The notes below the pieces were generated by a model. It did no database searches. It was given only the letters and a program-made list of their open reading frames with translations, and was not told the origin of the DNA. DNA of 64,000 bases. It comes from Planctomycetaceae bacterium. GTDB taxonomy: Bacteria; Planctomycetota; Planctomycetia; Pirellulales; Pirellulaceae. Below are positions 18,700-27,100 of the stretch, piece by piece. The translations under genes and the position numbers were made by a program. How positions within the stretch are numbered: the first letter of the stretch is position 1; the number at the start of each line of letters is the position of its first letter. The stretch covers positions 1,426,001-1,490,000 of the forward strand of contig JACKHM010000001.1 in NCBI GenBank assembly GCA_020638995.1. Reading direction: 5' to 3'.

Positions 18700-20085
18700 A
18701 TGGCGAATCTAGAATCTGGTGAGCAACGCGGGCTGATCCGACGGGCGGTTCGTTGGTTTGTCTCGATCTACTATCCTCGCATTGAGATTGTCGGTGCCGA
18801 GCGGATCTCGCAAACGCAACCAATCTTGTTGTGTGCGAATCACAACAATTCACTAATCGATCCGGTAATCATAGGTATTGCCGCTCGGAGGCCGGTTCGC
18901 TTCATGGCCAAGGCGCCTCTCTTTGATCACCCAGTAATTGGGCCGCCTATGTCCGCACTGGGAATGGTTCCGGCGTATCGAGGCAGCGACGACGCCAAGC
19001 AAGTTCGACGCAACCTAGAGAGCTTGGACGATGGCGCCAAAGTGTTGGTCGACGGCCACGCGATGGGAATCTTTCCCGAAGGCAAATCTACTGACCACGC
19101 TCATCTGGAAATGATTCGCTCCGGTGCTGCGAGAATGGCGATACAAGCGGCCGAAGAAGGAGCAAAGGGAGTACAGGTCGTTCCGATCGGGCTCACGTAT
19201 GAAAGAAAAGAGCAATTCCGCAGTGCTGTGCTGGTACGAGTCGCAAAGCCTATTGATGTTGATCAGTTGCTACAGCGTAGTGCTGACGATAGCCGCAAGG
19301 CCAGACGTGAAGTGACGGAAGAGTTAGAGAAGCGTTTGAAGCAAGTGGTCGTGCATCTGGAGGAACCGGCTTGGGAACCGTGGCTGGAAGACCTAGAAAT
19401 CCTCGTCCCACCCCCAGCAGACGAGGCTGACAAACCCAGCCGTATGATGTGGCAGCGCAAGCGGATCGCAGACGCGATGAACTATTTTTTTGAACACGAT
19501 CGTCCACGGGCCGAGACGGTGGCCGCCCAGATTGAACAGTATCGCGAGCAGCTTCGTGCGGTGGGACTCCGCATTGATTCGGCAGCTTTGTCAAGGAGCG
19601 GCCTGAGTACGTTCTTGTGGATAATGTGGAGCCTGATCGGACTGTCAATCTTCTTTCTACCTGCAATGCTTGGAACGCTGTTTCACATCATCCCCTTCGT
19701 ACTGGTTCGGCAGGTTGCGTCGCGGATGGACCAGCCAGGCCGGCTTACCATCTCGACGCACCGGTTGTTGGTCGGCGTGCCCATCTACCTGGTCTGGTAC
19801 ATCGCAAGTGCCGTTGTGTTGCTGTTCTATTTTCGACAGGCGACGTGGGGCTTTCTGATCGTGGTGGCGCCTTTCGCTGGACTGGTCGCCCTATACTACT
19901 GGCGGCTCGCCCGCCGGACGATCACCAGTTTGTACCACGGAGTGCGTCTCTTCTTTGCGCCAACGAAGTGGAAGCAACTCCGACAGCAAAGCCGCGAACT
20001 ACATGACCAACTTTCCGAACTGGCCAGAGAGTACGCTCACAAGACTCCGCCAGAGTCCTCCGACGTCGCGACGAAGCCCGGCTAA
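18700..20085 (+). CDS. PlsC-like lysophospholipid acyltransferase with C-terminal membrane domain
   Basis: 461 residues; ATG 18700 is preceded by AGGGGA. The acyltransferase domain (about 25-210) has CANHNNSLIDP, a variant of the NHx4D block with one extra residue between His48 and Asp54 (HX5D). It also has PVRFMAKAPLF, an FPEGKSTDH block (the acyl-acceptor site) and VVPIGLTY. A long linker with acidic and proline-rich stretches leads to a C-terminal domain with two to four transmembrane helices (FLWIMWSLIGLSIFFLP, VPIYLVWYIASAVVLLFYF). It would acylate lysophosphatidate or a related glycerolipid at the inner membrane. Codon use and context look native. Confidence 0.87.
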   Translation: MANLESGEQRGLIRRAVRWFVSIYYPRIEIVGAERISQTQPILLCANHNNSLIDPVIIGIAARRPVRFMAKAPLFDHPVIGPPMSALGMVPAYRGSDDAKQVRRNLESLDDGAKVLVDGHAMGIFPEGKSTDHAHLEMIRSGAARMAIQAAEEGAKGVQVVPIGLTYERKEQFRSAVLVRVAKPIDVDQLLQRSADDSRKARREVTEELEKRLKQVVVHLEEPAWEPWLEDLEILVPPPADEADKPSRMMWQRKRIADAMNYFFEHDRPRAETVAAQIEQYREQLRAVGLRIDSAALSRSGLSTFLWIMWSLIGLSIFFLPAMLGTLFHIIPFVLVRQVASRMDQPGRLTISTHRLLVGVPIYLVWYIASAVVLLFYFRQATWGFLIVVAPFAGLVALYYWRLARRTITSLYHGVRLFFAPTKWKQLRQQSRELHDQLSELAREYAHKTPPESSDVATKPG

Positions 20086-20250
20086 CCCATCGAATCAAGA
20101 CACTCTACGGATTCCACACGTTTCGGCGTTTCATCGAAGACGAAGCCGTCAGGAATGAGTTAGAGGGAGCGTTTTTATATCGGATAGCCTGATTGTGCCA
20201 AGTGGATTCTAACTGGATTCCGCAACCTTTTTCCTCGCATTGGCATCGAG

Positions 20251-20991
20251 TTAGCCACGTGTCGATGAACTTTCCGCATCACTCTCGACGAGTTCGTCAT
20301 ACACGCTCTGTCCGACAATTCCAATGAAGGCCGCTGTGATACCCAGTCCGAGCACCATAATGACTTGCGCAAACAACTTTCCGAGCACGGTTACTGGAAA
20401 GGCGTCTCCGTAACCGACCGTGGTCAAGGTCACCGTCGTCCACCAAAACGCGTTCATTAAAGTGCCAAATTTATCGGGCTGTTCTGTGCCCTCAATCTCG
20501 TACATGCCAACCGCACCGAACATCAACAAGATCAACACGACCATTCCCATACCAGCGAGCCGTTCGCGAGCCTTGACCAAGCCAGCAACAAAAGATCGCA
20601 TAGCTTTGCTATACCGATAGAATTTGAACAGCCGAAGTATTCGTAGCGTCCTGACATAATGCAGAGCGGCGGGTGGCACGGCGAATCCTGCCCAGAAAGG
20701 GAGAATCGCAACGAGATCGATGATGCCTAGTCGCGAGTAAGGGTAGTTGCTTCCCCGAGCTCGCAGTCGTAACGCGAACTCAACCGTAAAGAGCAATGCA
20801 ACAATTCTTTCCGACCATAACCACAACGCGCTGCCATGCGTACTGTCAGGACTCTTTTCAATATCGATCTCTAGGAAGTACATCACAACGCTGTAGACAA
20901 TGAGCAACTTGATCGCGTTTTCGACCCATGGAGAGAAATCGCATACGTTTCGTAGCGTTTTCGGTCGAGCGTGCATCGCCGGATCGTTCAT
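20251..20991 (-). CDS. Voltage-gated potassium channel-like ion channel (6-TM)
   Basis: 246 residues from ATG 20991, which lies 5 nt after the upstream gene's stop; an in-frame GTG at 21048 would overlap that gene by 52 bp and is less likely. Six membrane segments are visible. S4 has basic residues every third position (R114, R117, R120, K123, R126 in HYVRTLRILRLFKFYRY). The pore loop carries the selectivity filter TTVGYGD at 190-196. No C-terminal RCK or cyclic-nucleotide domain is present; the tail after S6 is about 20 residues. It would conduct K+ across the inner membrane. It is the last gene of a three-gene operon with two proteins of unknown function. Confidence 0.92.
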   Translation of the reverse strand: MNDPAMHARPKTLRNVCDFSPWVENAIKLLIVYSVVMYFLEIDIEKSPDSTHGSALWLWSERIVALLFTVEFALRLRARGSNYPYSRLGIIDLVAILPFWAGFAVPPAALHYVRTLRILRLFKFYRYSKAMRSFVAGLVKARERLAGMGMVVLILLMFGAVGMYEIEGTEQPDKFGTLMNAFWWTTVTLTTVGYGDAFPVTVLGKLFAQVIMVLGLGITAAFIGIVGQSVYDELVESDAESSSTRG

Positions 20992-20996
20992 TCTCG

Positions 20997-22130
20997 TCAG
21001 TCTCCGCCACAACCGCCGCAGGAACTGCCACAAGAACTCCCACTGCACCCACTGTCATCGCCACCGCTAAAGGAATCGGAGAAGGAATCGGCGATCCCGC
21101 TCAACCAACCGCCTCCTTCCTCGCCACTAACACCCGCGTCAATTCGTGTTGAGTCGATGTCAGCACCATAGTCGTGACCCGAGCACAAAATTACGTCCTC
21201 AGAGTCCGGCAGGCTGAAAGGTTCTTCGGCATTTAAGGTGTTGTTCCCTTCGCCCGCGACGAAGCCCTTGTCTCCGACGTCGAGAACGTCATCTCCTTTC
21301 TCATCCACAATCACACAGTTGTGGCAGTGAATGTGGTTTTCGTGCATCATGTCTGACCACAGCCAACTGTAAAAGAACACATCGTCATAGCCATGGTAAC
21401 CATAGTAAATTGGGTCATCGTAAATGTAAGAGTCGCTGTGCGACGAACGATAAGTGTCGCGAGAGGCCACTCGATTTTTTGGCCGGATGATCTTAACTCG
21501 CGACTGCTTTTCGATGTTGTCGATGCGCATGTGCTCATGAAAGCTCGTTTCAATCTGATCGAGAAGCCAAAGTAGCCGCTCTTGGTATTTCGCGAGGAAC
21601 GCATCGTAGTCACGTTGCGAGTCGAAGATCCCTGCCATTCGATCACGGACCTGCTTCTCGCCATCGCGGGCACTCAACTCTGTCGGCATACCGTTCAGCG
21701 TGATTCTAATGGGATACTCGCCGACGGGATGCGACCGCGCAATGCGAATGTCAATCAGGCAAGCCATGTCATCGAGGTGGTGTTCCAAAACTAGAACAAG
21801 CTCTTTGAAATTGACGATTGCTTCGGATTTCGCCTGCTGGGCAAACGCATCCAGCGCTTGCTTGAGATCATCTTCTCGCCCTTCCGTATCTTCGTAAAAC
21901 ACAACTGTATCCGTTGCAAGTTTGACCACGTTATTCACGCCGACCGATCGCATGACTTTATTAATCTGCTGAAGCAACGTCACGGCACAAAATGTCTCAC
22001 GTTCTTCTCTGGCTGCGACAACTCCGCCCGTCAAGAAGTATGCCATTCTGGCGAAGCCCTTCGTTGGCTGCACACGATCGATCTGCGTCAACTGAGCCGG
22101 GTCGATCGTCAAGATACCTTGCAGATACAT
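20997..22130 (-). CDS. Uncharacterised protein with Cys/Gly/Ser tail, potassium-channel operon
   Basis: 377 residues; ATG 22130 with GGAG about 7 nt upstream. I do not recognise the family. The N-terminal ~220 residues look alpha/beta with amphipathic helices (e.g. FETxxQRDYDAFLAKY-like region, LLWLLDQIETSFHEHMR) and no signal peptide. The middle is Tyr/Asp/His-rich (YDDPIYYGYHGYDD and MMHENHIHCHNC). The C-terminus is Ser/Gly/Asp-rich and ends SGCSGSSCGSSCGGCGGD, four cysteines spaced x4, x3, x2. Such a tail could bind metal or be a modification or anchoring site; that is inference. It lies 20 nt after the GRDP-like gene and 5 nt before the channel gene, so the three are almost certainly co-transcribed. 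Confidence 0.82.
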   Translation of the reverse strand: MYLQGILTIDPAQLTQIDRVQPTKGFARMAYFLTGGVVAAREERETFCAVTLLQQINKVMRSVGVNNVVKLATDTVVFYEDTEGREDDLKQALDAFAQQAKSEAIVNFKELVLVLEHHLDDMACLIDIRIARSHPVGEYPIRITLNGMPTELSARDGEKQVRDRMAGIFDSQRDYDAFLAKYQERLLWLLDQIETSFHEHMRIDNIEKQSRVKIIRPKNRVASRDTYRSSHSDSYIYDDPIYYGYHGYDDVFFYSWLWSDMMHENHIHCHNCVIVDEKGDDVLDVGDKGFVAGEGNNTLNAEEPFSLPDSEDVILCSGHDYGADIDSTRIDAGVSGEEGGGWLSGIADSFSDSFSGGDDSGCSGSSCGSSCGGCGGD

Positions 22131-22150
22131 CTCGAACTCCTTATCCCTTG

Positions 22151-22567
22151 CTAGAACGATTCACACGCCCCACAGTCGGGCATGCGCCGATGCGTCCCCC
22201 AATAAGATTCGTTGGGAGGTCCGAAACTTTGCTTATACAGGAGTACTGTTTCCAAAAACTGCGCGCGGTTCTCTTCATTCGACCCGCCCGGTTGATGGTG
22301 AATCATGCGATCAAAGTGAGTCTCGCAGAATGCGCAGTATGCACGCGTACAGAGTATGAATTCATGCCACACGAGATCAACTCGATGAGCTGGCGTCAAT
22401 CGCCGATCCTTGTGATTTGCAACAAGAATCATGAATCGGACCACTTCCTCTAAAGCGTTCGGCACTTCTTCGCGAGAACAATCGATCGCAGCACAAATCT
22501 TGTCTACGAGGACCCGGTTCTCCTCCAGTAGCGTGCCGACTAGCGCAGAAGTGTCGTATCCATGCAT
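22151..22567 (-). CDS. GRDP-like (glycine-rich domain-containing protein-like) small protein
   Basis: 138 residues from ATG 22567, with GGACAGG about 6 nt upstream; the frame also opens at TTG 22627 but without a site. The central motif LTPAHRVDLVWHEFILCTRAYCAFCETHFDRMIHH matches, in pattern, the DxxWHxFLLxTxxYxxFCxxxFxxxIHH core of bacterial proteins annotated as glycine-rich domain-containing protein-like (here given in two parts: VDLVWHEFILCTRAYCAFC and ETHFDRMIHHQP). It lacks any glycine-rich tail itself; the downstream gene has one. The histidine and cysteine residues of the motif could bind metal. It is the first gene of the operon with the Cys-tail protein and the potassium channel; function unknown. 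Confidence 0.75.
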   Translation of the reverse strand: MHGYDTSALVGTLLEENRVLVDKICAAIDCSREEVPNALEEVVRFMILVANHKDRRLTPAHRVDLVWHEFILCTRAYCAFCETHFDRMIHHQPGGSNEENRAQFLETVLLYKQSFGPPNESYWGTHRRMPDCGACESF

Positions 22568-22788
22568 AACGCACCTGTCCTGCGTCGCTGGAGGGACAAA
22601 AGTTCTTTCGAACACCGCGACGTCCAAGTACAGAGATTGTACAGACCCACTTCCCGTTCACCAGCCAGCGTATTGCGAGGACGATAGTAACGAGGAAGGA
22701 CCAGTTCTGCTTCGACCGCTTGTGTCGTAATGTCGAAGAACACCGTATCCCGGCCCACGTCAGCGTTTCGTTGCGTATCGGCGTCGGT

Positions 22789-23718
22789 TCAGAGATGAAT
22801 CGGCGATACGAATCCTGGCGGTTTCACCGCCAGTACCGAGCATTCGATGCGATTTAGAATCTGCTCGGCGGTGTTTCCGATCAAAAGCCCTGACACTCCG
22901 GTGCGCGCGATAGTTCCCAGGACTACCAAGTCAGCTGTGGTCCTCTCGACGAACTGCGGAATAACGCTCGCCGGATCACCGTGGATCACATGAACATTAT
23001 CCTGGCCGACTCGCATTCCGAAAGGTGTGACGAGTTCGTCCACAAGACGTTTCGTTTCCGCTTCCGTTTTACCTTGTAGCTCCTCGAACTCTTCAGGTCT
23101 CATGTGTTCTTTGAGGATGCTCTCGCCATAGATGTCCCAGCCATGTACAACATCAACGACACAATCGTGATCTCCGCACATTGACTTCGCAAATTGAAGG
23201 ATCGTCTCGTTCAAGGCAGCGTGGGCGTCGTCTGCCGGTGTCGCGTCGACTGCTGCGACGACACGGCGGCACTCACAAACGGAACCCGCTCGCAAAAGCA
23301 AAACGGGGCACGGACATTTGCGGAACAGTCTCGTCGAGGTAGTTCCAAAAAATGTTGAAGCACGACTTCGAAGACCTCGCGACGCGCGAATCACGAGATC
23401 GTGGCCATCTCGCAGCACTTCGCGAATGATGCTAACCGACGAAGGACCTTCAAGAAGCTTCGACGAGACATCGATTCCTTCGGTTTCGGCGACGACTGTA
23501 AGCTTCTTTAGATGGTCCTCCTTGGCATGGGTGAGTTGCTCGACCACACGTTCATAGCCACCTACAACGAGTTTAGCGGGCCAGCCAAAGTCAGGAACGA
23601 CATCGACGATCTTCAGTCGTGCGCCGTTACTCTTCGCCAATCGAATCGCTTGGTCAAGAGCGCGAGGTGATGCGTCTTGAGAGTCAACTTGAACTAGGAT
23701 ATTTTTGAACAGCGTCAT
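22789..23718 (-). CDS. Tandem universal stress protein (UspA, two domains)
   Basis: 309 residues from ATG 23718, with GGGAGG 9 nt upstream; the frame opens seven codons earlier without a site. Two UspA domains: 1-145 (MTLFKNILVQVDSQDASPRA, then a GPSSVSI segment) and about 150-305 (RRVVAAVDATPADDAHAALN, then VLGTIARTGVSGLLIGNTAE). Only the second keeps the GxxG-x9-G[ST] type ATP-binding signature, so the first may be non-binding. Cytoplasmic. It is monocistronic, with a 328-bp divergent spacer upstream. Confidence 0.9.
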   Translation of the reverse strand: MTLFKNILVQVDSQDASPRALDQAIRLAKSNGARLKIVDVVPDFGWPAKLVVGGYERVVEQLTHAKEDHLKKLTVVAETEGIDVSSKLLEGPSSVSIIREVLRDGHDLVIRASRGLRSRASTFFGTTSTRLFRKCPCPVLLLRAGSVCECRRVVAAVDATPADDAHAALNETILQFAKSMCGDHDCVVDVVHGWDIYGESILKEHMRPEEFEELQGKTEAETKRLVDELVTPFGMRVGQDNVHVIHGDPASVIPQFVERTTADLVVLGTIARTGVSGLLIGNTAEQILNRIECSVLAVKPPGFVSPIHL

Positions 23719-24046
23719 TAGCTTCGCCTCCCAAAACATTTCGCCGGGACGATGATTTGTGAGTTATGATCCTGCGAGACGGGTGTTGCAATACGCGCGC
23801 CGCACTCCGCCTTGCAGCACGATTCGTTGGCCACGCCGCCGATTTCGTGGCCTTGTTGCTGCAAAGCCTCGAAAATAAAGCAAAAACGACGTCTTCTGTT
23901 TCGTCACAACCGTGCGTTAGTGATCGCATCAGTCCCGATTATGTGCCGCATCGCACGAGAAGACACTTCGCTGACTATCGCGGGAGGCGAGCGAATTCGT
24001 TAAACAGTGTGGGTTACCATTGGAATTCATCATTCGCGAGGACGCC
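23719..24046. other. Divergent intergenic spacer, no gene seen
   Basis: 328 bp between the usp gene (minus) and the secreted hydrolase gene (plus). It must hold both promoters. I could not identify convincing -35/-10 pairs, operators or RNA structures, and no tRNA. Short ORFs here have no plausible ribosome-binding site. Confidence 0.5.
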
Positions 24047-25561
24047 ATGCGACGACATTTTGCAATTCTGCTCTGCCTCCTTAGTTCCAGCTTGCTCGGG
24101 GCCGATCCGATCGATATCGGTTCGCGACGTGAACTGTTTGTTGACGATCTACTGATCGACAAGTTGTCGGGCGACGCAGAACTCAGGCTGCATCATCCGA
24201 CGCCGCGCGAAATCGCCATCGTGCACGATGCACCGTGGGAGGGAAGTGCGTCGGGATATCACACTGTTTTCAAAGACGGCGATCTCTATCGTTTGTATCA
24301 TCGTGGGCTTCATCTTGATGTAACAAAGGGCAAGCTGAGCAGCAGTCGACATCCACCGTTTTACTGCTATGCCGAAAGTAAAGACGGAATATGTTGGACG
24401 AAGCCAGAGCTTGGCCTAATCGAGTTCCAAGGCTCCAAGAAGAACAACATCATCTTGGAAGGACGAGGAACCCACAACTTTGCCCCATTCAAAGACAGCA
24501 ACCCGCATTGCTCATCCGAAGCGCGCTATAAAGCTCTTGGCGGGTTGATGAACGAAGGCGGCTTGTTCGCGTTTCAGTCTCCCGACGGTATCCACTGGTC
24601 CCTGATGCGCGGCGAGCCTGTCATCACGAAAGGCGCTTTCGATTCTCAGAACCTCGCTTTTTGGGACGCCTCGATCGGTAAGTATCGCTGTTACTTTCGT
24701 GTCTTTACCGGAGGTGTCACGACACAAGCGGAATGGAAGCCAACCGGTGTACGAGCCATCCGCACGGGAACTTCAAGCGACTTTCTCAACTGGGGAGAGG
24801 AAACCGACTTGACCTACGTTGATTCGCCCGAGGAGCAACTCTATACCAATCAGATCGCCCCGTACTATCGAGCCCCACACATTCTAATTGGAACACCCAC
24901 ACGCTACGTCGAGCGCGGCTGGTCTGCTTCGATGCGTGCTTTGCCAGATCGAGAGAATCGTGAATTGCGATCTTCCGCTCATCTGCGATATGGAACGGCA
25001 CTGACCGAAGGGTTGCTCATGGCCAGTCGCGATGGCGTGTGTTTCAATCGCTGGAATGAAGCTTTCCTTCGTCCCGGAATTGGCCGCCCGGGTTCGTGGC
25101 AGTACGGCCAGCATTACATCGCCTGGAACATGGTTGAAACGGAATCGGCATTACCCGGTGCTCCGAACGAACTCTCGCTCTACGCAACCGAAGATCATTG
25201 GCACGGTCAGGGCGGCAAGCTGCGGCGGTACACGCTTCGATTAGATGGCTTCGTGTCGATTAATGCGTCGAGCAGAGGTGGCGAGTTTCTCTCGCGCCCC
25301 ATTACGTTTACCGGCTCGAAGCTGACAATCAATTTCGCAACCTCTGCCGCAGGGGGCGTGCGCGTTGAAATTCAAGATACTGAAGGTGAACCAATCGACG
25401 GATTTGCTCTTGCCGAATGCCCGGAGCAATTCGGAGATTCCATCGATCATACCGTGACCTGGGAAAACGGATCGGATGTCAGTTTGTTATCCGGCACGGC
25501 TGTCCGGCTTCGATTTGTGCTGAAGGATGCCGATTTGTACGCATTGAAGTTCGCAGATTGA
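24047..25561 (+). CDS. Secreted beta-propeller hydrolase-like protein (GH32/43/sialidase-like)
   Basis: 504 residues from ATG 24047, preceded by GCGAGG; an upstream in-frame TTG lacks a site. Signal peptide MRRHFAILLCLLSSSLLGA. The mature start PIDIGSRRELFVDDLLIDK is typical of a planctomycete group of predicted five-bladed propeller glycosidases. Blade-like repeats occur (PWEGSASGYHTVFKDGDLYRLYH, FYCYAESKDGICWTKPELG, FAFQSPDGIHWSLMRGEP), and a C-terminal beta-sandwich begins at about 400. Catalytic residues cannot be fixed from sequence alone. It probably acts on polysaccharide in the periplasm, and stands upstream of the acyltransferase and sulfatase genes on the same strand, though 226 bp separates it from them. 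Confidence 0.75.
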   Translation: MRRHFAILLCLLSSSLLGADPIDIGSRRELFVDDLLIDKLSGDAELRLHHPTPREIAIVHDAPWEGSASGYHTVFKDGDLYRLYHRGLHLDVTKGKLSSSRHPPFYCYAESKDGICWTKPELGLIEFQGSKKNNIILEGRGTHNFAPFKDSNPHCSSEARYKALGGLMNEGGLFAFQSPDGIHWSLMRGEPVITKGAFDSQNLAFWDASIGKYRCYFRVFTGGVTTQAEWKPTGVRAIRTGTSSDFLNWGEETDLTYVDSPEEQLYTNQIAPYYRAPHILIGTPTRYVERGWSASMRALPDRENRELRSSAHLRYGTALTEGLLMASRDGVCFNRWNEAFLRPGIGRPGSWQYGQHYIAWNMVETESALPGAPNELSLYATEDHWHGQGGKLRRYTLRLDGFVSINASSRGGEFLSRPITFTGSKLTINFATSAAGGVRVEIQDTEGEPIDGFALAECPEQFGDSIDHTVTWENGSDVSLLSGTAVRLRFVLKDADLYALKFAD

Positions 25562-25787
25562 CATTTACTGTGCAGCTAACATCTCCGCGGACTCCAAATC
25601 CTGATGTTCATTCAATGGAATTCGTTACAGAGGGCTTGGGAAACGCTGCGCGGCACCAATGACATTTTCTTTCTTCCTCGATCATTGCCCTTTAAGACAC
25701 TAAGTTCTGGATCGCGGCGATTCATTGAATCATGCTAGATCATACCTGTAGGCGATTTTCGATCTGGTCAGTATCGGTGAGTTTCTT

Positions 25788-27083
25788 ATGAGTTATGGTC
25801 AGCTACAGCCAATGGCCTCGCCCTTGGAGCGCCGCTCCAACACCACCCAACCGCCGCGACTCACGTCATTGGACGCGTACCGCGGATTTATCATGTTGAT
25901 GTTGGCAGCAAGCGGCTTCGGGATCGCTCGACTAACTCGTCTGCCGGAAGACGCGCCCGTCTGGCAAGTGCTCGACTATGACATCTGGCAAGACATCGGA
26001 TTCCAGTTCGACCACCCGGAGTGGGTCAGTCAGTTCAATCTGGTGGGTGTGTCCTTCTGGGATCTGATCCAGCCAGCGTTTATGTTCATGGTCGGCGTAG
26101 CGATGCCTTATTCATACGCACGACGCGAGAGCCTCGGACACTCGGGTTTTCGTCAGTTCGCTCATGCCGTCTGGCGAGCGATCGTGCTGGTGTTGATGGG
26201 AGTGTTCCTACAGTCGCAGCGATCAGAGCATACGAACTGGATATTCACGAACGTCTTGTCGCAGATTGGTTTGGGTTATCTATTCCTCTATTTGCTTGCT
26301 CCCCGAAAGCCCGCGATTCAATGGTTTGCGTTTGCAGCGATTTTGATTGGATATTGCGTGTATTTCGAGTCCTACACGCCGCCACTTGACTACGACTACT
26401 CCGCAGTGAAAGCGACAGACGAAACGATCTTTCGAGGCGACTTTGCTTCATGGTCAAAGAACGCGAACGCCGGCTATCAATTCGATCAATGGTTCCTCAA
26501 GCTCTTCCCAAACGCCAGCGATCAAACAAGCGTGAACGCGGGAGGCTATCTGACGCTGAATTTCGTCCCCTCGATTGCAACGATGATGTTGGGAGCGTTC
26601 TGCGGGCAATTGCTGCGCAGCGATCGAAAGCCGTGGGACAAGTTCTGGATTTTGATAATGGGCGGAGCTTGTTGCATGTTGCTCGGGCTCGTTGCGGGCT
26701 GGTTTATCTGTCCGATCGTCAAACGCATCTGGACCCCTTCGTGGGTATTGTTCAGTGGCGCGTGGGTTGTGTGGATGCTAGCCGCATTCTATCTGGTTTT
26801 CGATTTGTGGGGTCGACGCGTGACTCCGCTCAAATGGCTGGCATTCCCGTTGGTTGTGGTGGGAATGAATTCAATTGCGATGTACTTCATGGGGCAACTC
26901 ATGCGGCCCTGGACAACCAGGATGTGCCTGACACATTTCGGATCGTACCTCGAGATGGCATTCGGCCCAACCTTGCTGGCGGATAATATGTACGGACGGA
27001 TCGCTGAGCCAACATTGGCAGTAATCGTGTTTTGGCTGGTCGCACTATGGTTGTATCGCCGCAAAATCTTTGTCCGAGTGTAG
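25788..27083 (+). CDS. DUF5009/HGSNAT-like membrane acyltransferase
   Basis: 431 residues with about ten transmembrane helices. The N-terminal TSLDAYRGFIMLMLAASGFG and FWDLIQPAFMFMVGVAMPYS segments match the family of heparan-alpha-glucosaminide N-acetyltransferase-like proteins (DUF5009/DUF1624), which move acetyl groups across the membrane to a terminal amino sugar. The active-site His of HGSNAT cannot be assigned with confidence. It ends 17 bp before the sulfatase-DUF1080 gene, so the two form an operon. Together they fit transfer or removal of substituents on an amino-sugar polysaccharide; that substrate is inference. Confidence 0.85.
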   Translation: MSYGQLQPMASPLERRSNTTQPPRLTSLDAYRGFIMLMLAASGFGIARLTRLPEDAPVWQVLDYDIWQDIGFQFDHPEWVSQFNLVGVSFWDLIQPAFMFMVGVAMPYSYARRESLGHSGFRQFAHAVWRAIVLVLMGVFLQSQRSEHTNWIFTNVLSQIGLGYLFLYLLAPRKPAIQWFAFAAILIGYCVYFESYTPPLDYDYSAVKATDETIFRGDFASWSKNANAGYQFDQWFLKLFPNASDQTSVNAGGYLTLNFVPSIATMMLGAFCGQLLRSDRKPWDKFWILIMGGACCMLLGLVAGWFICPIVKRIWTPSWVLFSGAWVVWMLAAFYLVFDLWGRRVTPLKWLAFPLVVVGMNSIAMYFMGQLMRPWTTRMCLTHFGSYLEMAFGPTLLADNMYGRIAEPTLAVIVFWLVALWLYRRKIFVRV

Positions 27084-27100
27084 ATCGAGAGTCATCGCAA

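Noticed and set aside
18630..18700. TTGACG-N17-AGAATC as a sigma-70 promoter before the acyltransferase gene
   Set aside because: The -10 is a poor match to TATAAT, and planctomycete promoter consensus is not well enough known to support it.
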